Shown here piece by piece: positions 15,043 through 15,770 of a DNA stretch of 15,770 bases. The translations under genes and the position numbers were made by a program. A model generated the notes under the pieces. The model searched no databases. It saw only the letters and a list, made by a program, of their open reading frames with translations, and was not told where the DNA came from. How positions within the stretch are numbered: the first letter of the stretch is position 1; each line of letters opens with the position of its first letter. The DNA comes from Lutibacter sp. UBA4458. Lineage in GTDB: Bacteria > Bacteroidota > Bacteroidia > Flavobacteriales > Flavobacteriaceae. The stretch is from NCBI GenBank assembly GCA_002390165.1, contig DGOU01000035.1:13792-29561 (forward strand), in the 5' to 3' direction.

Positions 15043-15202
15043 AATATTCATTTTAAAATTTTTATCTTAAGAATCTGCAAAAAATTTCATTTTAAATTAA
15101 AATCTTATCAAAAAGAAGTTAAAAATAATTAAACATTTTATTCATTTTCTTAAATTATATTAATTATTTTAAAAAAATAATTTAATTATTCTATACTGCG
15201 CT
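15043..15202. other. AT-rich non-coding stretch after the TonB receptor
   Basis: No convincing reading frame or RNA gene is seen. The only structure is an AT-only hairpin at 15162-15182 and short AT-rich near-repeats. With 15203-15309 it makes a 267-bp gene-free gap. Confidence 0.6.
15162..15182. terminator. AT-only hairpin, weak terminator candidate
   Basis: AATTATTT and AAATAATT pair across a 5-base loop, followed by T-rich sequence. There are no G-C pairs, so it is a poor intrinsic terminator, but it is the only hairpin between the TonB gene and the hoxF control region and could serve either strand. Confidence 0.25.
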
Positions 15203-15260
15203 AAAAAACTTTTGAATTATATCTAAATCGTTGCAGGTAGCAAAAAAAACAACTGTTTTA

Positions 15261-15291
15261 TTTGTTTATTTCGTAACTTTAGTTACATCTA
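15261..15291 (+). promoter_or_regulatory. Possible hoxF promoter inside the inverted repeat
   Basis: TTTG at 15261-15264 is followed after 19 bp by TACATCTA (15284-15291), a partial match to TAnnTTTG (six of eight positions). Spacing is exactly the preferred one. A competing -7-like TAACTTTA lies at 15274-15281 but without a correctly spaced TTG. Direction is toward hoxF. Confidence 0.3.
15273..15286. promoter_or_regulatory. Palindrome GTAACTTTAGTTAC upstream of hoxF
   Basis: A perfect 5-4-5 inverted repeat, GTAAC-N4-GTTAC, centred 30 bp before the hoxF start codon. It has the GTA-N8-TAC form often bound by Crp/Fnr-superfamily dimers and the same outer halves as the two sites before the efflux operon (GTAA-N6-TTAC). 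It lies between the putative -33 and -7 elements, where binding would repress rather than activate. Confidence 0.4.
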
Positions 15292-15309
15292 ATTCAAAAG
15301 TTTTTTCGT

Positions 15310-15770
15310 ATGGAAAGAACCTCTCTTCTTCGTTTATTATGGGACCAACAGAATGCCCATGGATTTATCTCAAAAAAAGCTATTAATAAAATAGCAAATA
15401 CATTAAACATTTCAACTATAGAGGTTGAAGGGGTTATTACTTTTTACCATTTTTTCCACTTAAACCCTACTGGAAAATATATCATATATTTAAATAATAG
15501 TATTGTATCTGAATTTAAAGGATATGATGCTGTAAAAGCTGCATTTGAAAAAGAAACCACTTGTACCTTTGGAGAATATAACCATAACTCTCATTTTTCG
15601 TTATTTGAAACTTCTTGTATTGGCTTAAGTGATCAAGAACCTGCTGCTTTAATTAATTTTTATCCTTTTACAGATTTAACCCCTAAAAAGGTAAACGCTA
15701 TTATTAGCGATTTAAAAAACAATATAGCGGTTGAAACCATTGCCGATAATCCTATCAGCAAAATTCAATT
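15310..15770 (+). CDS. hoxF: HoxF, diaphorase subunit of NAD-reducing [NiFe] hydrogenase, N-terminal part
   Basis: The first 153 residues of a gene that continues past the right edge. They form the NuoE-like thioredoxin-fold domain that begins HoxF, the FMN/NAD-binding subunit of the soluble HoxFUYH hydrogenase (group 3d), which couples H2 oxidation to NAD+ reduction in the cytoplasm. Diagnostic blocks are LLRLLWDQQNAHGFIS (6-21), FYHFFHLNPTGKYIIYLNNS (45-64) and ETSCIGLSDQEPAALIN (100-116); the CIGLSDQEPA block is the HoxF form rather than the NuoE form CLGAC. Of the four NuoE [2Fe-2S] cysteines only C103 remains: N62 and S107 occupy ligand-like positions, so this domain should lack the cluster, as in other HoxF proteins. 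The NuoF-like part must lie beyond the window. A stand-alone NuoE-like subunit is the main alternative. Confidence 0.82.
   Translation, partial: MERTSLLRLLWDQQNAHGFISKKAINKIANTLNISTIEVEGVITFYHFFHLNPTGKYIIYLNNSIVSEFKGYDAVKAAFEKETTCTFGEYNHNSHFSLFETSCIGLSDQEPAALINFYPFTDLTPKKVNAIISDLKNNIAVETIADNPISKIQ

Larger units (their letters stand above)
15203..15306. repeat. Long inverted repeat framing the hoxF promoter region
   Basis: The left arm AAAAAACTTTTGAATTA (15203-15219) and right arm TAATTCAAAAGTTTTTT (15290-15306) are perfect 17-bp reverse complements 70 bp apart. Extending inward to 26 bp keeps 23 matches (15203-15228 against 15281-15306). Extending outward gives no further similarity. The right arm ends 3 bp before the hoxF ATG. 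Possible roles are an invertible promoter, a dyad operator, a leader-RNA stem or a small insertion element with terminal repeats. Confidence 0.85.

Noticed and set aside
15047..15096. Direct repeat TTCATTTTAAA (15047-15057 and 15086-15096)
   Set aside because: Eleven AT-rich bases in a very AT-rich gap; not distinguishable from chance and without further copies at regular spacing.
15203..15306. Reading the inverted repeat as a transposable mini-element (MITE)
   Set aside because: Flanks (TGCGCT on the left, CGTATG on the right) show no target-site duplication, and no other copy is present in the window. Not excluded, but less supported than a regulatory role.
1..15770. tRNA, rRNA, CRISPR array, insertion sequence, phage or integron genes
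   Set aside because: Looked for on both strands; no transposase or integrase frames, regularly spaced repeats or recognisable structural RNA were found.

Overview
The window looks like chromosomal DNA of a member of the Flavobacteriaceae (Bacteroidota). It is strongly AT-rich, has no Shine-Dalgarno sequences, carries several copies of the Bacteroidota -7 promoter element TAnnTTTG, and its proteins are flavobacterial in type: a CarboxypepD_reg/TonB receptor, a YwqK/MORN-repeat protein, a Haem_bd CxxCH protein and a DUF1028 protein. The hydrogenase gene at the right edge is less usual for the group and hints at a facultatively H2-oxidising, perhaps marine, flavobacterium. The genus cannot be settled from the sequence.

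Layout. (1) Positions 1-2765 are on the minus strand. A compact run reads right to left as secreted DUF1028 protein, Haem_bd c-type haem protein, MORN-repeat exported protein and GNAT acetyltransferase, with gaps of 3 and 27 bp and a 1-bp stop/start overlap. Beyond it lie the promoter and first codons of another minus-strand gene that leaves the window at position 1. (2) Positions 2818-6118 are on the plus strand: a 41-residue membrane miniprotein, a HEAT-like protein overlapping it by 8 bp, adenylosuccinate lyase (purB), a small lipoprotein overlapping purB by 1 bp, and a TerC-family membrane protein. (3) Positions 6151-12425 hold an efflux operon: tandem operator-like palindromes, a promoter, a TolC-type outer-membrane factor, a lipoprotein membrane-fusion protein, an RND pump, a small PII-like protein and a DUF2892 membrane miniprotein. 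(4) Positions 12436-15042 hold a His-rich exported small protein, whose only sensible start codon is ATT, followed by a TonB-dependent receptor resembling zinc/metal receptors. (5) Positions 15043-15309 are non-coding and contain a long inverted repeat. It ends 3 bp before the start of hoxF, the diaphorase subunit of a group 3d NAD-reducing [NiFe] hydrogenase, which runs off the right edge.

How the genes work together. The tripartite pump expels substrate from periplasm or cytoplasm through TolC; the PII-like protein and DUF2892 protein are probably accessory or sensing parts of the same transcription unit. The His-rich protein and TonB receptor are probably one metal-acquisition unit. The purB neighbourhood is housekeeping. 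The most unusual structure is the inverted repeat before hoxF (17 bp perfect, 23 of 26 when extended). It encloses the probable hoxF promoter and could be an invertible promoter, a dyad operator or a leader-RNA structure.
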